Below, in pieces: positions 60,942 through 64,000 of a DNA stretch of 64,000 bases (positions are counted from its first letter, which is position 1; every line of letters begins with the position of its first letter). The stretch is from Chrysomallon squamiferum. Its lineage: Eukaryota; Mollusca; Gastropoda; Neomphalida; Peltospiridae. Made by a program: the position numbers and the translations under genes. The notes below the pieces were generated by a model. It saw only the letters and a list, made by a program, of their open reading frames with translations, searched no databases and was not told the DNA's origin. Location: assembly GCA_012295275.1 (NCBI GenBank), contig CM022665.1, forward strand, positions 4,791,667 through 4,855,666. The letters are read 5' to 3'.

Positions 60942-62011
60942 AGAAATTATAAGAATTAATAATAATAATAATAAATTAAGTAAATGAATAATAAATAAAT
61001 AAATCAGACTTTCTCTTTTCTTTTCTTCGTTTGTTTACTCCACAATGAAAATTACAGAATAAAACAATGACAAAAATTTGTTGACCTGACATTTTTTTTT
61101 TTTTTTTTTTTTTTTTTAGAAAAAGAATGTTTAAAAAATAAAACATAATAAATGTAGGGTTTATGTGCGTTTTCAAGTAAAATTCTAAATTATATGTATT
61201 AGCTTGGAAGCCACAGATTTTCTCCGACATCTGTACTCGTTAAATACACTCCGACACGAAATGCGTAATTCTTAAAGATATAGCTTTCAGCGTAGCATTT
61301 ATCTTATTTTTATTTTTAAACTAAGATTGTAAAAGTTGGATTTTTATCAAATATGATCGTTTTCTGTTCCTGTTATATATTTTTTCTTCATTCTAGTACT
61401 GTATATTCTTGCTGTTTAATGTCTTTTTTTTTTTTTTTTTTTTTTGTGACGTGGAAAAAGGCCAAAATATTTTCTGTATATTTCCATGTTATTGATTTAT
61501 TTGATTCTGGGAAATAACAAATTTTATTTTAAAAAAAAGAAGAAAATAATATATAATGACAATGATAACCTCCTGGCAACGCCAAGAGAAGGATATTTTT
61601 GTCTTTCTTTCGTTCGTTTGTCGTGACATCATTTCGTAACTAGATTATGTAAAAGAAAATATGTAAAGAAAATATCTCTGAAGTAAATCAAAACAACGTT
61701 TGATGGGAACCAACGTTTATAAAACGAGAAAATGTCAGTATCTGTTTGGAGCTTGTTTATACTTTATTATTAACAAAGTTTGGTCATTAGACCAAAGATA
61801 GCAATTATACAGTATATTTAGGCCATTCATCCTGTTTATAAAAGTAAATTTTTAAAACAGTAAAGAATTCAGTATCGATGATATATGAGGGTATATGGGC
61901 TATGTGGCTTGTTTGGGTTTTTTTAAAAAAAATTTCAGGTTGTTGTTATTTTTGGTGACAATGATGCAACGATTAGGTATTTTAGTGACTGCGGGTGAGT
62001 TTGTGTCTGAG

Positions 62012-62014
<3 letters not shown>
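60296..62014. other. Gene-free AT-rich DNA
   Basis: No supported gene. A-then-T tracts at 60399-60427, AAG/AAC trinucleotides at 60884-60941, T tracts at 61092-61117 and 61424-61445. Confidence 0.55.

Positions 62015-62103
<89 letters not shown>
62015..62103. repeat. (GA)n microsatellite
   Basis: About 88 bp of pure GA; open frames across it are artefacts. Confidence 0.98.
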
Positions 62104-62107
<4 letters not shown>

Positions 62108-63019
62108 GCTACAGCCATGTCCGATATTAAATTTAGTTTTTGGATTCTTTTTCTAACTAGTACTATCACCAGAGCTTCTGGTTGCAAACTATATAGGCCT
62201 ACTCCTCTTTCGAAAAAAAAAAAAAAAAAAAAAAAAAACCTTCAGTCCAAATTAAACAACAGGGCACGGAAAGTTTTTTTGAACATATTCCGTCTACATG
62301 AAGTCTAGATGGAAAAATTATTTTCGTTTGTAAACAAATTAAATGTCGTGCCTGATTTTGACAACGTAGTGAACTCTTGACGAAATGATACGCGACTTCT
62401 GCCAGATCAATTGGAAAATCGTAACATTATCACTAACGAGAACTGATTTACTGAACAGCAACATTTGATTTCATCAGGAAGTGGGTAGCTGTCTCGCCAC
62501 TGCACTGTAGTTCTTCCGTTTTTTGTTTTTTTTTACGTTTTTTGTTGTTTTTTTTTGTTTTTGTTTTTTATTCCCCGAAGCTTTAAATTAGATTGCTGTG
62601 CCTCGTATTATTAACAAAATCTATAGCCAGCTCAGACATATCATCTACGATTGCACATTATCAACAAAATCTGCATCGTGCTCTCTGATATATCAATGCA
62701 TCTTGTCAGTATTACAGTTCTGAGTGAAGCAGTAACGCATAAGTCTATGGATCGTATGTATCCGTGTAAAGATTTTCTTGTTGTTGGTTTTTTGGGGGGG
62801 GTTTTTGTGTTTTTTTTCTGTCACCTAATAAATGCTTTCTAAAAGCTTCCTACTTCGTTGTCGGATAATGGAAAGTACGTTTGTACTTGTTACTGCTGAA
62901 GTAGATGACGACTTTAAAAAAACTAAAAGGAATGGTAATTATCCGAAATTAGAAGAAATAAACATAATAATTATGGAAAAAGAGAAAAGTTTTATTTAGA
63001 CATCCATAATTATTAAAAA
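62104..63019. other. Gene-free AT-rich DNA
   Basis: No supported gene; A tract at 62214-62238. Confidence 0.5.

Positions 63020-63058
<39 letters not shown>
63020..63058. repeat. (ATT)n microsatellite
   Basis: About 39 bp of ATT. Confidence 0.97.
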
Positions 63059-63174
63059 GTTTTCTACTTTTTCTTAAAAGAACAGGACAACATTTGAATG
63101 GGTTTTTTTAATTTCTTCCATTTTTCTTCCCGTTTTTATTTATTTTTTTTTTTTTTTTCTTTTTATTATTATGG

Positions 63175-63709
63175 TGGTTACAGAGATTGTGAAACAGTTT
63201 AACAGGAACAAAGAACAGATATATTCTGGCAGTGAAGGATTTATATGATGTGAAAACTTCGATTATTAGAAGCTAACAAAGACCATGTGCAGTACTTGTT
63301 GATAGTGAATAGAACTGTATGTGTGTATATATATATAATTACAATAACAATAATATAAATATAAATAAATAAATAAACAATAATAACAAAAATAATAATA
63401 AAAAAATAAAATAAAATAATAAAATGGCCATTGTTTGGCTATAATTATCTGGAAAGAAAAGATGAATGAAAGGATTCATTCCTTGACCTGATTTCATCCT
63501 AAGCTACGCAAAGAATGGCTTAAAGCTTGTGAAGGGGCCTCTAGGAATTTCAGTTAATCTGTTACACAGTTCTATTCACCATCAACAAGTACTGCACATG
63601 GTGTTTGTTAGCTTCTAATAATCGAAGTTTTCACATCATATAAATCCTTCGCTGCCAGAATATATCTGTTCTTTGTTCCTGTTAAACTGTTTCACAATCT
63701 CTGTGACCA
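63175..63709. mobile_element. Foldback / inverted duplication with 144-bp arms
   Basis: 63175-63318 is the reverse complement of 63566-63709 with four mismatches and no gaps (about 97% identity). The 247-bp centre is A/AAT-rich on the left and complex on the right (63421-63565). The right copy is followed by CTAATAAAGAAGAAGAAG (63743-63760), resembling a retroposon 3' end, so two copies of one element head-to-head are possible. No target-site duplication or transposase frame is seen. Confidence 0.85.
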
Positions 63710-64000
63710 TCACGTCATATATTAATCATAGTGTGCTTCATGTCTAATAAAGAAGAAGAAGAAATAAATATTGTTTTGTTATTAATCTAGCCTTCGTTCA
63801 TTTTGAGTGTAATATAAAAAAAATAAAAATTTAAAGAATTTCGGAAGCATTAATAGAGATATTGGTTGACGCCAAACAATTTCGTTTTGTTTGTATTTTT
63901 GTTTTTTAAACAAGAAAAACAAAGCTGGTGTTTGTGCTTTAATTAATATAATACAAAAAAAAAAAAAAATTACAGATTCGGATGTTTTTCTTTCACATAT
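63710..64000. other. Gene-free AT-rich DNA
   Basis: No supported gene; AATAAAGAAGAAGAA near 63745 and an A tract at 63955-63969. Confidence 0.5.

Noticed and set aside
44226-61720. Similar CGTTTGATGGG..ACC..GTTTA strings at about 44226 and 61699
   Set aside because: The match is short and gapped; insufficient to call a repeat family.
52787-62490. Shared ATCAGGAAGTGGGT at about 52787 and 62475
   Set aside because: A 14-base match between two sites in 64 kb is expected by chance and the flanks differ.

Overview
This window looks like gene-poor intergenic (or very long intronic) DNA from a large, AT-rich animal genome. A mollusc is the most likely source, with a cephalopod or gastropod as the best guess. 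That rests on one intact lophotrochozoan-style receptor gene, tRNA-derived SINE signals, animal retroposon 3' tails and a very heavy load of GA/CT, CA/GT and AAT/ATT microsatellites. There is no bacterial gene organisation: no operons, no CRISPR and no dense coding. The species cannot be fixed from the sequence alone.

The one convincing protein-coding gene is at 53019-54179 (+). It is a complete, single-exon, 386-residue class A (rhodopsin-like) seven-transmembrane receptor. It has three N-glycosylation sequons in its N-terminus and the usual TM3/ECL2 cysteine pair. Several switch motifs are atypical: EKF for DRY, N for the TM6 tryptophan, and KLFVY for NPxxY. It probably has a noncoding 5' exon further upstream, because two good splice acceptors lie just before the start. 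Its 3' flank opens with a five-unit palindromic 19-bp minisatellite.

The rest is repeat landscape. From 1 to 23 kb there are microsatellites, a 187-bp inverted-repeat element with perfect 27-bp arms (939-1125), a retroposon tail seeding CAA/TAA repeats (8701-8823), a tRNA-derived SINE set between two CA arrays (about 9395-9600), and two complex blocks with good splice-donor matches (11741-11814 and 15410-15749). From 23.8 to 25.6 kb lies a decayed tandem array of eight or nine copies of an unfamiliar sequence, interrupted by GA, AAT, poly(A) and poly(T) tracts. From 28.5 to 28.8 kb there is a 54/55-bp minisatellite. From 32.3 to 32.6 kb there is a possible second SINE. From 34 to 52 kb the sequence is AT-rich with many GA/CT arrays.

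From 52 to 55 kb is the receptor gene with palindromic repeats on both sides. From 59.5 to 60.3 kb there is a 34-bp minisatellite of about 12 copies followed by a small CpG-rich tandem repeat. At 63.2-63.7 kb there is a foldback structure with 144-bp arms that differ at only four positions. Most short open frames in the window are translations of microsatellites or homopolymers and are not reported as genes.
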